A stretch of 64,000 bases of DNA from Lolium rigidum (GCF_022539505.1 NC_061508.1:60893754-60957753); one strand, 5' to 3'; shown: positions 21,868-34,072, numbered from the stretch's first letter. Made by a program: numbers and translations. The notes: generated by a model from the letters alone, not told the origin.

Positions 21868-22348
21868 TGACGTGGGCATAACCCTTCGGGTACTCGACAT
21901 TGCCATACCCGGTGCAAACTATGAAGGTGGACCAGCACAAGGACTCGACAAGCTGGACCTGCACGCGCCTCAACTTGGACTACAAGGAAAGAAGACTCCA
22001 ATATGAATCCTACTAGGACTCTTGTAAACCCTAGCTTGGCTGATATATAAAGCCAGGCAGGGGCACCCCTTAGGAACACACACAATCAGAAACATAATTC
22101 TAGAGGCAACACGCCTAGACACCGCAACCCGCGGATTAGAACTAGACTAGATCCAACAACTCCGCCTATGGCGGCCCCCTGTATACATATATTCATATAG
22201 TGGATTGCTAGCAGGACGTAGCGACCCTCCACCGCGGGGCGTGAACCTGGGTACGTCGTGTACCGCCTCGCTCCCGGAACTTCCGTCGTCGTCTTTCTCT
22301 AAAACCCAAGCCCCTCATGGTGGGCATTGCCGAGGAACCGCCTCGTCA
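21868..22348 (+). repeat. 5' LTR, 481 bp
   Basis: Starts TGACGTGGGCATAACCC, ends GAGGAACCGCCTCGTCA. A TATATAAAG box lies near 22044. Confidence 0.93.
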
Positions 22349-22350
22349 AT

Positions 22351-22368
22351 TGGCGCCGTCTGTGGGAA
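22351..22368 (+). other. Primer binding site
   Basis: TGGCGCCGTCTGTGGGAA begins two bases after the LTR end, a common plant gypsy-type primer site. Confidence 0.8.
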
Positions 22369-23192
22369 AGCGGCGATTGGATTTTGTCATCCGGGCGAGA
22401 TCTTTCTACGTCATCATCAAGTTCGTCATCGGCTGATTCATCTGCGCCAACGTCTTCAAGCGACACCCGATTGGATTTTATTGGTTCACCTGCTCGCGGC
22501 TGGTGCCCTCATCCAAGAGATTGGATCTGGCTGATCCATATGTTTCTTCGCGGATGTTTTCTTCGTGCAAAAGGCGGCCACCAGTCGTTTGTGTGCTGGT
22601 CGCTAATAATCTGCGCACGGAGCGTCTTGAGGAAAAAGATGTTGTTTCGGCTAAACTCAGGCGACGCGGAAGCTAGGAAGCTGTGGTATGCCGATCAGCT
22701 GGTCGAGACCGGCATAAATTTTGGCCGCGCCTATTTTCCGAGGACACATGCCGTTTCAGCTATTGCCGTTTCTTCGTACGCGTTTCTTTGGAGATCGGAT
22801 CCAACTGCAATTCCCATCACTGATTACCAGAGGATCAAGTCCCCGGGCGAGTATCAAAAGTGACGTGCTGCAGTTCGCTAGTGATGTTTCACGTCAGAAT
22901 AGTACTAGCTAAACTGCTGACTCTTCGCTTGCTACGTTCACAACCAAGGCAGTTTAAAGTGCGAATCCAACTGCTTCTGGCTTGATCAGCGGGCAGCTGC
23001 CATTCTATATTCACCTATGGTGAATTATGGAATCATCTTCATTGGTCTTTGTTTACTGCACATGGATCAAGTTTCAAGGAAATAATTACAAGCAAGTCAA
23101 TCATCAAAGCAGCAAACTATCGGATGCTCACAAACGGGAGCCGATTGTGTCCGCGGGAAGCAAGTTACCGTACGCGTGTACATAAAGATTAA

Positions 23193-24341
23193 GGAAAAGG
23201 CTGGGGATCACCCGGGGGATTAGCGATCAAATCGTCCGGTTTCCAGCCACTCACGCGCTGCCTCCCTTTGTCGTGGTCCACGGCGCACACACATGGGTGG
23301 GTCCCACCGAACCAAGACAGAAAAATCCCCATCTTCTTCTCCACCGCTGTTCCGTGCGAGCAGGCCACTCCGCACGGGCCGCGCCGCCATCCGCACACGC
23401 CGCGGTGGCTCAACGCCACAGCAGGCGCCGCCGTCGCCGCCTCCGCCTCTGCCCTGCTCCGGCGCCCCGCCTAGCTGCTCTACCGAGCGGATCCTCCTCC
23501 GCGAACGCCGCCGCTTTTCCCCGTGCATCCATGGAGGCGCGGCCGGAATCGTGGCTGGTTTTCCGCGCCGCCGCCTATCTCCATCGCGCGCCACCGGATT
23601 TGCATCGCCGTGCGCCACCGGAGTTCGGCCGCCGCTCCTTGGATTCTCACCGCCCGCGCCACCGGAGCACCGCCGCGCGCCGCTGGAGTCCTGCCGCCGC
23701 GCCATGGAGCTCCATCCCCGAGCTTCCCCCTCACCAGCTCGCGCCTCCGCCAGCTACATACCAATATTTTTTGTTGCTACTTTGGTTTTGTGGTTTCGCT
23801 ACAATATTCTGTTTTTTTGCTACAATCTCTCCGGTGAGAATCCATTGAAACTAGGTTTTGCTACATTTGTTATAGGTGTTTGCTACAATAGTATATTTTT
23901 CTGCTACAAATTCTCCGGCGAGGTCTCCGGCGAGTCTCCGACGATGTTGGTTTTGCTACTATAGCAAAAAAAGGTTGCTACAATTTTTGTGTGTTTCTGC
24001 TACTATAGCATTTTTTTTTTGCTACTAAGTCTCCGGTGAGGTTACCTGTGGGTCTCCGGCGACATCTCCGGCGAGTCTCCGGCGACATCTCCGGCGAGTA
24101 TCCGGCGAGTCTCCGGCGAGTCTTCGGCGGGTCTCCGGCGAGGTCTGTGTTATTAGGTGAAAATAGAGTTTGCTACAATTAAACAGTTTTTTGCTACTTT
24201 GGTGCATTATGGTAGCAAAAGTGGGAGAGAGGGCTGGTTGGTTTGATCGGACGGCCGGAAACGTTCCAGATCTGTTGATCGGATGGTTGGGGACCAGGGG
24301 GATTAGAATTCTAATCCCCCGGGGGACGCCCAGCACTCCCC
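23193..24341. mobile_element. Mutator-like element (non-autonomous), 1149 bp
   Basis: A perfect 9-bp duplication AAAGATTAA flanks it (23184-23192 and 24342-24350). The 31-bp ends align: GGAAAAGGCTGGGGATCACC at the left and, inverted, GGGGAGTGCTGGGCGTCCCC at the right, both followed by CGGGGGATTAG. The left half is GC-rich with long overlapping open frames of low-complexity Pro/Arg/Ala composition. The right half has repeats of CTCCGGCGAG and GCTACAA/GCTACTA. No transposase is present. The GC-rich part could be captured gene sequence (Pack-MULE style), but I recognise no protein. Confidence 0.9.
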
Positions 24342-25575
24342 AAAGATTAAAGCTCAAGGAAATTTTATCAGGTGGAGAACTAAAAAGGCTCGGATCAGTC
24401 TGCTGCGCGGCCGGTCGATTTGAAGCATACCTCGTATTTGTCATAGTCGAAGACCATCACCGACCTCGCCAGTCATAAATATCAGTTATTTTGTTAGGTC
24501 AACCGCGCCCACTATCGCGCACTTGCCTTACTCGGGGGCTCGCGTGTCGTAGACCCGACATTACGGACTGCATATATTCGGGTGCTCACCTGTCGCGGGT
24601 CCGCTACATCGACTGCGTCCTCTTCATCGGCCACGTCAGCCAAGGCGCCGCACCGACTATTTTGGATGGCGCAATTACTTCAGCTGCGCCCGCCGCACCG
24701 ACTATCTTGGATGGTGCAATTACTCAGCTACGCCCGTCGTATGAAGACTCAAGTTTTGAAGAATTGCAGTAATTCGGGACACCCGAACTGCATCGTCAGG
24801 AACCTTGTTCGTATATTACAACGAACCTCGGGACTCACAGTCCCTTGAAGATTCGACTGAAGGAAACAAAGAAGCTGACATTCACGAGAGGTGTTGCCTG
24901 AATGGAAACCCGACGTACTGGTCGGATGCAGATTAATCAAGCTAGAGCACACTTTAGAAAGAAATCAGCAAAAAATGGGATATCAAGATTTGTCGGCGAA
25001 GCTAAGGGAAAAAGAAGTTCGGCTGGAAGCTACGCGCATGCATCCGCGAGACGCGCCGGCGAGACCCCAATACAACTCGCTCAAATACAGCTTCACTATT
25101 TCTTCATGATGGAGATAGCAGGTTGATAAGGACGCATCGATCCTGCATATACAGCATAGTCTCACGGTCAATCAAATCTTTCGGCTGCTTGGTCGGTGTA
25201 TCTTCGTTGGCCTCCAGGATCATCAGACACGCAACGGTTCGCGAACCTTGGCAGCGCAGCGACACAATGGAATACTCGATAGCGACTTGGCGACCGCAAT
25301 GCAGCTGAATAAAATCTGACCCGATAGCCGACCAAGTACCGCTCATCGTCCGACGCAAAGATTATCAGATGGAAAATCTTCGACTATTCTGCTCGGACGA
25401 CCGCGCCCGCCATCGCGCATTCTTCTTGCTCGGGGGCTCGCCTGCCGCGGACCCGACATTACGAACCCGATATATTCGGATGCTCACCCGCGGCGGATCG
25501 GCCATGTCAACCGCGTCCTTTTCATCGGCTGAGTCAGCCAGGTGCCGCGTGGATTATCTTCGAAACTATTGCGGT

Positions 25576-25840
25576 TACTCCCATCGGGAGCACTAGTTCG
25601 TTGGAATTCAAGAAGATTTAAAGATTATTACTCCCATCGGGAGCGCCGGTTCGCTGGAACCCGAGAAGACGTGAAGACTATTACTCCCATCGGGAGCGCC
25701 GGTTCGCTGGAACCCGAGAAGACGTGAAGACTATTACTCCTATCGGGAGCGCCGGTTCGCTGGAACCCGAGAAGACATGAAGACTATTACTCCCATCGGG
25801 AGCGCCGGTTCGCCGGTCCCTTGAAGATTGGACTGGGCTA
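25576..25840 (+). repeat. 53-bp tandem repeat, five copies
   Basis: TACTCCCATCGGGAGCGCCG recurs at 25576, 25629, 25682, 25735 and 25788. The inner units share GGTTCGCTGGAACCCGAGAA. Each unit holds the palindrome CTCCCATCGGGAG. Confidence 0.92.
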
Positions 25841-25975
25841 ACGGTCCCTTGAAGATTCGGCTGGGCTAACGGTCCCTTGAAGATTTGATTGTGCTCACGG
25901 TCACTTGAAGATTCGACTGTGCTCACAGTCCCTTGAAGATTCGACTGGGCTCACGGTCCTCTAAAGATTATTTCG
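25815..25975 (+). repeat. 28-bp tandem repeat, six copies
   Basis: GGTCCCTTGAAGATTCGACT plus GGGCTCAC repeats at 25815, 25843, 25871, 25899, 25927 and 25955. Confidence 0.92.
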
Positions 25976-26685
25976 GAAACCTTGCTCTTTTCCTTTGCTG
26001 TAGATGCCTCAAAGAGTGCCGCAAATAGCAAAGGATCATGAAGCAACGAAGACCTTGCTCTTTTCCTTTGCTATAGATGCCTCAAAGAGTGCCACAGATA
26101 GCAAGGATCATGAGAAAAACAAGGACATTAATCCTTCCCTCCGCTTGCGATGCCTCTACGAGTGCCGTACAAAGCAAGAGTTTGGAAAATATAAACACAA
26201 CCCACGTTCGATATTTTACTTATGGAAATATCAAAGAACAACGGGCTCATCGGCAGAATCATTGCACCCGAAATATTCGGGAGTGATCTGTCGAAACTTA
26301 CAATCGGTTGAAAGCAAAGTTGCGCATACAACGAGGTTTAGCAAAACCTGCAACACGAGCTGATCACTCATAATGATTTGCTGACCAACTAGTATACATA
26401 CATCTAACGGGCAATTAAGATTTGCTCCTTCAAAATTTGCCAACGGCATTGACACGGTAAAAGTGCATATACATGTACCTACCAAAAAACTTACCAACAA
26501 TGGCATCAACGATGCTCAAGGTGCGTTTTTCCCCTTGAAATAAACAACAATGTGTCAACGGCACCTGAAGAAAACTGTAAACATCGGGTTGCTCGACTTG
26601 AGTCTACTCACGGTTGCAAGCATCAGTGCCCAAACTCTCGGGCTACTTCCATCGGGAGCGCTGGATGCGCACCCGATAAAATTAT

Positions 26686-26946
26686 CGGCTCCTCAGGGCC
26701 ATCATCTGAATCACCGGCTCCTTAGGGCCATCATCTAAATCATCGGCCCCTTAGGGCCATCATCTAAATCATCGGCTCCTCTGGGCCATCACCCCAATCG
26801 TCGGCTCCTTAGGGCCATCATCTAAATCATCGGCTCCTCAGGGCCATCATCCGAATCATCGGCTCCTCTGGGCCATCATCCCAATCATCGTCTCCTCAGG
26901 GCCATCATCTCAATCATCGGCTCCTCTGGGATATCATCTGAATCAT
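26686..26946 (+). repeat. 29-bp tandem repeat, nine copies
   Basis: CGGCTCCTCAGGGCCATCAT plus CTGAATCAT repeats with small variations (TTAGGG, CTCTGGG) for nine units. Confidence 0.92.
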
Positions 26947-27394
26947 CAACTTCTCTATCAGTGAAATCATCAGAGTTATCGGCATCATGTTCTCGGAACG
27001 CGAGGACATGTACGGTATTTGACTTAGCATTTTTTAACACCCTATACATAACTATTTCATATTTATCTACAGGCTCGGGGGCTACTCCCATCGGGAGCGC
27101 TAGTCGCGCACCCGATAGGAAATATGGCAACCTCGCCAACAAAGAAGAATAAAGTTGAAGACATCGGCATCAACAATCAAGATCTTCGAGTAGTACAACT
27201 TGAGTCTATGCGTGGCTACAAGCACCCGCTCATAGACTCGGGGGATACTCCTATCGGGAGCGCTTCGCGCACCCGACCAAAAGCAACTTCGACTCTACAT
27301 CAAGCACAAGATTCAACAGATGATCAAGTCATTCAGCGAAGGCAACTTTAGTCCCTGCCCGAAGCTTCACTTCGGCCAGACACTCGGGGGCTAC

Positions 27395-27874
27395 TGACGT
27401 GGGCATAACCCTTCGGGTACTCGACATTGCCATACCCGGTGCAAACTATGAAGGTGGACCAGCACAAGGACTCGACAAGCTGGACCTGCACGCGCCTCAA
27501 CTTGGACTACAAGGAAAGAAGACTCCAATATGAATCCTACTAGGACTCTTGTAAACCCTAGCTTGGCTGATATATAAAGCCGGGCGGGGGCACCCCTTAG
27601 GGACACACACAATCGAAACATAATTCTAGAGGCAACACGCCTAGACACCGCAACCCGCGGATTAGAACTAGACTAGATCCAACAACTCCGCCTATGGCGG
27701 CCCCTGTATACATATATCCATATAGTGGATTGCTAGCAGGACGTAGCGACCCTCCACCGCGGGGGCGTGAACCTGGGTACGTCGTGTACCGCCTCGCTCC
27801 CGGAACTTCCGTCGTCGCCTTTCTCTAAAACCCAAGCCCCTCATGGTGGGCATTGCCGAGGAACCGCCTCGTCA
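27395..27874 (+). repeat. 3' LTR, 480 bp
   Basis: Nearly identical to the LTR at 21868; ends at CGTCA followed by the CTAGT target duplication. Confidence 0.93.
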
Positions 27875-27879
27875 CTAGT

Positions 27880-28746
27880 TCATCTAGTTAACCGAGTCTT
27901 GCCTTGGAAATAATATTGCCAAACAAGTAAAAAAAGAAGAAGTCTTAAAATTATGACTTGTATGATGACCAATTGTCTTAAGGGTTTAAGTTTGAAGATA
28001 CTTAACTCCATAGATGTTGTGATAGACTTGATAGCACTCCTGATAGGAGTTGTTTGATGGAATTAAAGTCTAGTGGTAACTGAGTTTATGCCAAGATGTA
28101 AGGTTGTATATGAATATGAGATATTGCTTTACGCATGTCAACATATGGTTTAGTGTCTGATATTGCTTTATGCATGTCAACACGACCGTTGTGCACACTC
28201 TTGGGATACTAGCACCACTGGCCTCATGATTGTCACAATACTGTAAAGTCATTCATGATTTTTACTTGGAAACTTTCAAAGGAATCCAAAACATATCAAC
28301 CCCAAGTCTTGGCATGGACTCGTTAATGTTAGATGACTATATCTATGAAGGGCAATGAATGGACAGTAAGTGTTTTGGTAGCCTAATTAAGATACTTCAT
28401 TGCTTATACCTCTTTAGACATGAATGTTCTTACTTAATTTGATGATAATAAACTTCCAGTGTTCCTTGGGAAACTGAGAGTTAACTATTTAAGCTAGAGT
28501 GATTGTTTCGACAACTAGCTATGCATACTTTCAATATTTATTGTGACTGTCTTGAGTTACCAATACTTGTATCATATTCTTAGCACTTCTCTAACTATGC
28601 TAAGTTTTCAAATGGAAGAAGTGATGGATTCCTAAGGCTACCACTTGTAAGTGACTTTGCTTTCTCGTTGTTTTCATTTAAACGCAGAGTTCTTTATGGT
28701 TCTTTGTTTCTTGCTCGAGGACGATCAAGTTTAAGCTTGGGGAAGT
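27880..28746 (+). other. Athila-like element, remaining internal sequence and polypurine tract
   Basis: AT-rich sequence without a frame. It ends in TTTAAGCTTGGGGAAG (28730-28745), the polypurine tract form seen in Triticeae Athila-group elements, directly before the 3' LTR. Confidence 0.7.
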
Positions 28747-29834
28747 TGATGGATGTGAAATACGCCATATTTTCTCGTGTTTAAACCCCTAGCTAAGTCA
28801 ATAAATTGACTAAGTTTTCCTCTCAACTTGCTAATAATGCCTAATCAATGCAAAGATGTGCAATCTCTTCTATTTTTGGATGTTGTGCAGGATATCACGT
28901 CATAATGGCAAATGGACCTGCAATTACTGAAGAAAATCATGTCAGGAGCATGGAAAAGTTGACTACGCTTGGAAAGGCTGTTCCAGGGGCTTTAACGGGC
29001 ACCGGTACAGGCAAGCCCCGCACGTACCGTCCACCCGTACCGTGTGCAGCTGTGTTCCCGAGGTAAAACTCTATAAAAGTCGTGAAGGGACGATGCAAAA
29101 CAGAGAGCCATTCGTCGCCAAACAGAGCCGCCATCCACCAGATCATCTGCAACACACCAAAGGAGATCCATTCACCTAGTTCATCCATTCCATCCTCCAT
29201 CTCCTCCATTGCGATGGCCATCACCATTGTAATAGAGACCTCCTTGAGATTGGTGACCATTGTAAGAATATTGTGATTTCAATCTAAGTATTTTGCACAA
29301 TGATTTCTATGTTTGATCTTGATCTTGATATTATGTGTCAGTAGTCCTCACGGGTTACGGGTTGGGGTGAATCCTCGCAGCATGTGCATCTAATCTTATG
29401 TTTATGTGTAAGGATTTAATATGAGTTTTGCTATCTTATATCCTTGTCTCTTTGCCTCATCTTTGATGATCTGCAGGTACCAATGTCATTAGAGAGGAAC
29501 AAGGGAAGAGGTGGGATGAGTGGAGAACGGCGTGTACGCGCGAAACCTCAGAGACAGAAAGTGGAAAGTACTGGTACATGTTTAGTGATTCATTCGGGAT
29601 CATAGCACAATCACCTAACTTAAGGCTTTGGTCTGTATTTACTTAATAACTGTTGTTGCTTGCAGCTATGAGGACAATGGTTGGACCATTAGGCTCTTGT
29701 CACCTCTGTCTTTAGGGGAAATGGTATTTACGGATGTGCTACCTACAAATATCTTATCTATATTTTATGTGTTACACATATGAGCTTTATTTATATATGT
29801 ATGCATAGCTGCGGATGGAACCTTAACCCTGGCC
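28747..29834 (+). repeat. 3' LTR of Athila-like element (3'-truncated)
   Basis: Starts TGATGGATGTGAAATACGCC after the polypurine tract. It matches the left LTR from 29371 on, and homology ends near 29834, before the expected LTR end. Confidence 0.72.
29072..29079 (+). promoter_or_regulatory. LTR core promoter TATA box
   Basis: TATAAAAG lies about 325 bases into the LTR, with a plausible transcript start region GTCGTGAAGGGACGATGCAA after it. The left LTR has lost this part. Confidence 0.55.
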
Positions 29835-30200
29835 ATTTTCGCAAAGATCATCACCATGCCGTTGTGCTGACGAACCGAGCTCTCTACTTCGACTCCAACT
29901 CACCGGAACAAGGAGGAGCCGACGTCATCAAGCCGTACATGTGCAACACCTCGTAGCCATCGCACAAGCGACATAATTTCTCGAGATGGATCATCAAGAC
30001 AGGACGGATCGTGATCATCTTCATCGACGCCAACCGTCAAAGCTTCCGCGTCGATTTACTCCGGTTAGTAAATCAAGTTATCGCATTGCTACATGCATCT
30101 CCTATGTATGATCTTGGTTGTTTATTCGTTTATGCTATGAATTTTTTTGTTTTCTATGCTACGAATCCGTACAGATGCTCTAATACGTAGCTTCATCCTG
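29835..30200. other. No recognisable gene
   Basis: Moderately GC-rich to 30060, then AT-rich, with short frames only. It begins where the truncated LTR stops. Confidence 0.4.
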
Positions 30201-30202
30201 CT

Positions 30203-30328
30203 TCTCCGTGTGATGCGTGGGCAGACGAAAACGGCTCCAAGTACTTCCCTAATAGCACTTCCACATGGTGAGATATCAATTTAGCCTCTGTCCCAATAGC
30301 AAATGATCCTATGGAGAGCATATGTCAG
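30203..30328 (+). repeat. Copy of the repeat found downstream of the BAHD gene
   Basis: CTTCTCCGTGTGATGCGTGG through CCCTAATAGCACTTCCACAT and GCAAATGATCCTATGGAGAG closely matches about 60970-61100. Only one unit is present here, against about four in tandem at 60.66-61.04 kb. Confidence 0.85.
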
Positions 30329-30475
30329 CATAGTTTTAAATAGCATGCTATAGAACAGCTATAGCCTTTCCGAAAGGTGCGGCTAAGTGCATTAGCTCTA
30401 AAGGTGGCTATAGGATGCGTTATAGTGTTTCTCGCAGCCTGCGGCTACAACCTATAGCCAGCTATTTGAAACTTT
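30329..30475. mobile_element. MITE, hAT-like
   Basis: The ends are inverted repeats: CATAGTTTTAAATAGCATGC at the left and, inverted, CAAAGTTTCAAATAGCTGGC at the right, each followed by TATAG. The length is about 147 bp. The superfamily is inferred from the TIR style; no clear target duplication was seen. Confidence 0.6.
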
Positions 30476-30978
30476 GTGTGCAAGCAAGTGTGCAATGATG
30501 CTTTTTTCTACTTGAGGAGTTTCTGAGAGGTACTTTTGTCTTTTTGTTCTCAAAATAAATGAAAATTTTCTTCGACTTCTTCCTATAAGTTGTCGAGAAC
30601 ATATTTGTGACAATATCACCAAGATGTATGTTCTTACAGTATTTTGAATTCATTGGTCCACTTAAATACAGATTGGTGAATTGTGTCTGGTAAAGTTGTG
30701 ATTGGTTGGAACTAGGTGAAAGATGGCAATTCTCTTATGTGGAACTAAATGTGCTATTTATGTCTATGTTTTCTTTCTGACTATCTTGATAAACCTGATG
30801 AAGATCCTCATGTGAGCTGTTTTGTTTGACAGTGTTTTTTTCTATGTTCCTTCAGTCCCCTTAATATTCAGGTATTTATCTTGTTTCCTGGTAGGTGTTG
30901 TGTATTGAGTTTGTTTTGAGCCCTTTTTCCTCGGTGAAAACACACATGACAGCAACAAGATGATAGCACTTAGAACTT
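30476..30978. other. AT-rich sequence, no gene recognised
   Basis: Flanks the solo LTR insertion. Short frames only. Confidence 0.4.
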
Positions 30979-32650
30979 TGATGACGTTGGGACTTCAAGT
31001 GCAGAGTGTTGCGTCAGCAGAGTATTTTCTCCACAAAGGTGATTTGTGGGTTTATATCGAATGCTCGGGGAATGGCGTAAAGAGCTGTCTCCCCCTCTGT
31101 TTTTCTAGCAATCCTGCAAAATACAATAAAGCCTTGTGTCCCCAACTCCACTGTGTGGTTGTCAAGCACAAGGTTTTGTGTAAGTAAAAGTAATAAAATA
31201 GTAACTAAACTAAAGTAAACTAAACAACTGAAATAAACCAAGTAAAAGCGGGAAAGGTTTGTTTGGTTTGATGTTTTGAGTGCAAATAAGAAAGCAAAGT
31301 ATTTTTGTATTTTCGGATTAAAATAGTGCTGCAAATAAAAAGTAAGGTAAAATTGAAGGAAAGGTGTTTCTTATGATTAAAATTGGACAGGGGTTCATGG
31401 ATTCACTTGACTATTCTCTCTTTTAAGTTGTAGTGGCCAATAACAATTCATCAATGAGATATGAAGACAATAGCTTTAACATGTATAAGATAAGCATCCA
31501 TATGAATATCACGTCCTAACATAGATATGATGCAACACAATCTCTCTTACACTCCATAAGATAGGAATAACTTCAAGAAATCTTGTAGTAAGAATTAACA
31601 GAGTATAGTCATAACTACTTTGACATGAGGTTTGAATCTCAAATATGCTACCTTGAACAAACAAGATCATTACTTTTGCTATGTAATGAACATAGCACAT
31701 GCATTCACTTTATCCCTACTGAGATAGCAAAAGAAAAGACAAAACCATAATAGATCTTGATTTATTCACTATTCAGTCACTAAAACCATAATATTCCATC
31801 TAACACACACATCACCCCATACACGTTCTTTCATAAAAGTTCGGTCAGAACCAATACTTAAAAACAGGGTACATAATATGCATCTATCAATACATCTTAC
31901 ACAAAGTATAGCAAAATCTTATAGCATCATATCATAGAATAAAGATCCACCATATAGGTATTAAAAATGTAACCATGATCATGTTGGGCAGCTCATATGG
32001 TACTAAGAACTATGAAGAACATGACAGAAATAGATCAAGCTATTTCCACAAACTCGTAGTCCAGAGGTGGACTCCCTCCCTTGATCATGGTGATGATGAG
32101 GAAGACATTGGAGAAGGTGGAGATCCCTCTAGCGGCTCCGGCGGAGTTTCCCCCTCCAATCTTCGTTGTCGCAGCCTCTGTTTTCGTGTTTATATCTTTC
32201 TGCGGCGCCTTCTTTCCGAGAATCCTTGGGGACATATATATAGTGGTTTTTAGATCAAAATACGTCGGTTGGCGAAAAAATCAAACGATTTGGACGATCG
32301 ACGACCAAAAGAGGCTGGGTGGCCCGTCCTTCTTGCCTGGGCGCGCCACCTATGCTCTATTGGGCCTAAGGCCTCTCGAGGTGTGCTTCTAGAGCCCAAG
32401 TTGCTTTTCCCAATGACAAAATGACCCTTCAAAAATTGTAGCTCAATTTAACTCTGTATAGATCTTTAAAAGTGAAAAATACACAAAACAAGGAATTCCT
32501 ATTTTGCAGAGTTATAAACCAAATAAAGAAAATCATTGGTAAATCCCCATAATTAATGTAAAACATGGTATTACCATCATATATGTTGCAAATATGTGGA
32601 AATTCATTCTAAGAAATGACAAAGTTCATATATGCATTTTACATGCATCA
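30979..32650 (-). mobile_element. Solo LTR of a gypsy-type retrotransposon
   Basis: Ends TGATG...CATCA form a 5-bp inverted repeat; the flanks AACTT and ACCTT agree at four of five bases. On the minus strand it starts TGATGCATGTAAAATGC. It has a TATA-like CACTATATATATGTCCCC near 32235, then a GC-rich leader, and ends in a T-rich stretch with TTGTGCTTGACAACCACACA, as in several Triticeae gypsy LTRs. No internal region follows on either side, so it is a product of LTR-LTR recombination. Confidence 0.65.
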
Positions 32651-33092
32651 ACCTTGCCAATGTAGTTACTGAATATGTTTCTCAACACACATCATACTTC
32701 CAGCTCGACACTATGTAAATCATGAAACATGTACCCATAATACCAACTATATATGTTAAAAAGGTAGCACCATGAATGGCACACTCAGGCACCTCATACT
32801 CCCAGGACAAAGTGAAGTTTACATGGCATTTAGCATCTGGTTGCGCAAGAGCATAAGTTACGTTGTAAGGCTTACTAAACCTGATCGAACATTCAAGAAC
32901 CAAGTATAGCTTTAAATCTTGAGATCTTGAGTAATCGGCAACTCGTTGGAAAACTATTAAGCATCCTGTTTCTGTAGTCCACCTGTCTCAGCCAATCTTT
33001 GCATTCACTGGGCCACGGCAAGCAAAATTTAAAGCGGGCTTTTTCTTTAAAAATGAATGTAGCGAGGTGAACCATGGCTACATGATGTGTCA
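32651..33092. other. No gene recognised
   Basis: Two minus-strand frames (32903-32682 and 33075-32893) are open but match nothing I know. They overlap in different frames and have no clear splice structure. Confidence 0.35.
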
Positions 33093-34072
33093 GAGCAACT
33101 CTAACAGAGTCTGTAAATGCCGTCGAAACTGAATTTTTCTGGCGGATTTACGGATTCGGGCCAAAAACGGCGTAGATCAGCGCCTAAATCGGATGCCCGT
33201 CCCGTAAAACTTTCTCGGGGGCCTGATAAAGTGAGTGCGCGGCCCCTATTTATACAGGCCGCAAAGTGGAGTAGGGTTTTCCCCGCCGGAGCATCCGCTC
33301 CTCCGCCGGGAAAACCCTCGCCCTCCGGCGAGGAATTCCGGTCGCTCTGTCTCGCTCTCCGCTCCGCCGCGACCTCCCCTCCATTCCCAATAGCGCGCGC
33401 ATGAAGATGTGGTAGGGGAGGTGGCCGAATCGATGGCGGAGGATCGTCGCCGCGTCCGCCAGTTTTGCGGTCGGAGGAGAACCACGCGAAGTGGACGTGC
33501 TCCGAGGGAGCGCGCAGAGTGGCACACAGGTCGACGTGCATTGCTGCACGCAATGAGGATGACGAGGTCCCAGTCCGGCAACTCGTGTAGCCCGCCGCTG
33601 CCGACGCTTCCGCCGCGCCCCGATAGTGCCGACGATGATGACGACGCGGCGGCGATCTCCTCACCAGCGGGAACTACGCAGATGAGGCGACGGTGATCGA
33701 GCTCGCCGTCTCGTCGTCGCCAAGGCTTCCTCCGCCGCGAAAAACCTTCCTCCGCCGCCACGCGTAGAGGCCGCTGTGACTATCCTGGGGCCAAATTTTG
33801 GTCAAATTAGCGAGCGGCGTAGGATTAGTACTTATTTTGGTTTATTATATGTAAATTATATTTGAAACATAGCTCGATCGGAGCAAAAAACTCGTTGTAT
33901 TTTGCATGTTTATCGCCAAAAATTTCCCGCGAGGTTTGATTTCTTTTTTTTTTCAGTCCATCTTTTCAGTTTCTATTCTGCGCCTCGACTAAAATCAACG
34001 AAACCGAAAAATTTGGTAGTTTGAACTCCAGATTTTCTGTTCGTACTTTTACGGGCAATACTAGAGATGCTC
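33093..34072. mobile_element. PIF/Harbinger-type non-autonomous element, 980 bp
   Basis: Starts GAGCAACTCTAACAGAGTCT and ends, inverted, GAGCATCTCTAGTATTGCCC, with 3-bp duplications TCA on both sides (33090-33092 and 34073-34075). The middle is strongly GC-rich with overlapping open frames on both strands but no transposase domain. GGGTTTTCCCCGCC and GGCGGGAAAACCC-like blocks near 33272-33318 can pair. Confidence 0.75.

Larger units (their letters stand above)
21868..27874 (+). mobile_element. Non-autonomous LTR retrotransposon nested in the Athila-like element
   Basis: It has 481- and 480-bp LTRs that start TGACG and end CGTCA, flanked by a perfect 5-bp duplication CTAGT (21863-21867 and 27875-27879). 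The LTRs differ at about five transitions and three 1-bp indels, so the insertion is young. The internal 5 kb has no gag or pol; it holds several minisatellites and a nested Mutator-like element. A PBS follows the 5' LTR and a G-rich tract (ACTCGGGGGCTAC) precedes the 3' LTR. Its movement would need proteins from another element. Confidence 0.92.
16477..29834 (+). mobile_element. Athila-like Ty3/gypsy LTR retrotransposon, non-autonomous, truncated at both ends
   Basis: Two LTR pieces (16477-17141 and 28747-29834) share about 460 bp, from ATCCTCGCAGCA to GGAACCTTAACCCTGGCC. Between them are a PBS, gag, a protease-like ORF, a late spliced ORF, and a polypurine tract before the 3' LTR. No reverse transcriptase, RNase H or integrase is present. 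The left LTR lacks its first part (CACTA insertion at 16476) and the right LTR lacks its last part (homology stops near 29834). A younger LTR element occupies 21868-27874. Confidence 0.8.

Noticed and set aside
23220..23964. Several overlapping long frames on both strands, up to 223 codons
   Set aside because: They lie inside a Mutator-like element, are GC-rich, Pro/Arg/Ala-biased and mutually overlapping; composition artefacts unless a captured gene is shown.
25576..26946. CRISPR-like array
   Set aside because: The units are contiguous tandem repeats without unique spacers, in a plant retrotransposon.
32682..33075. Possible host gene exons on the minus strand
   Set aside because: Two frames overlap out of phase, no splice borders or known domain; kept only as unannotated sequence.
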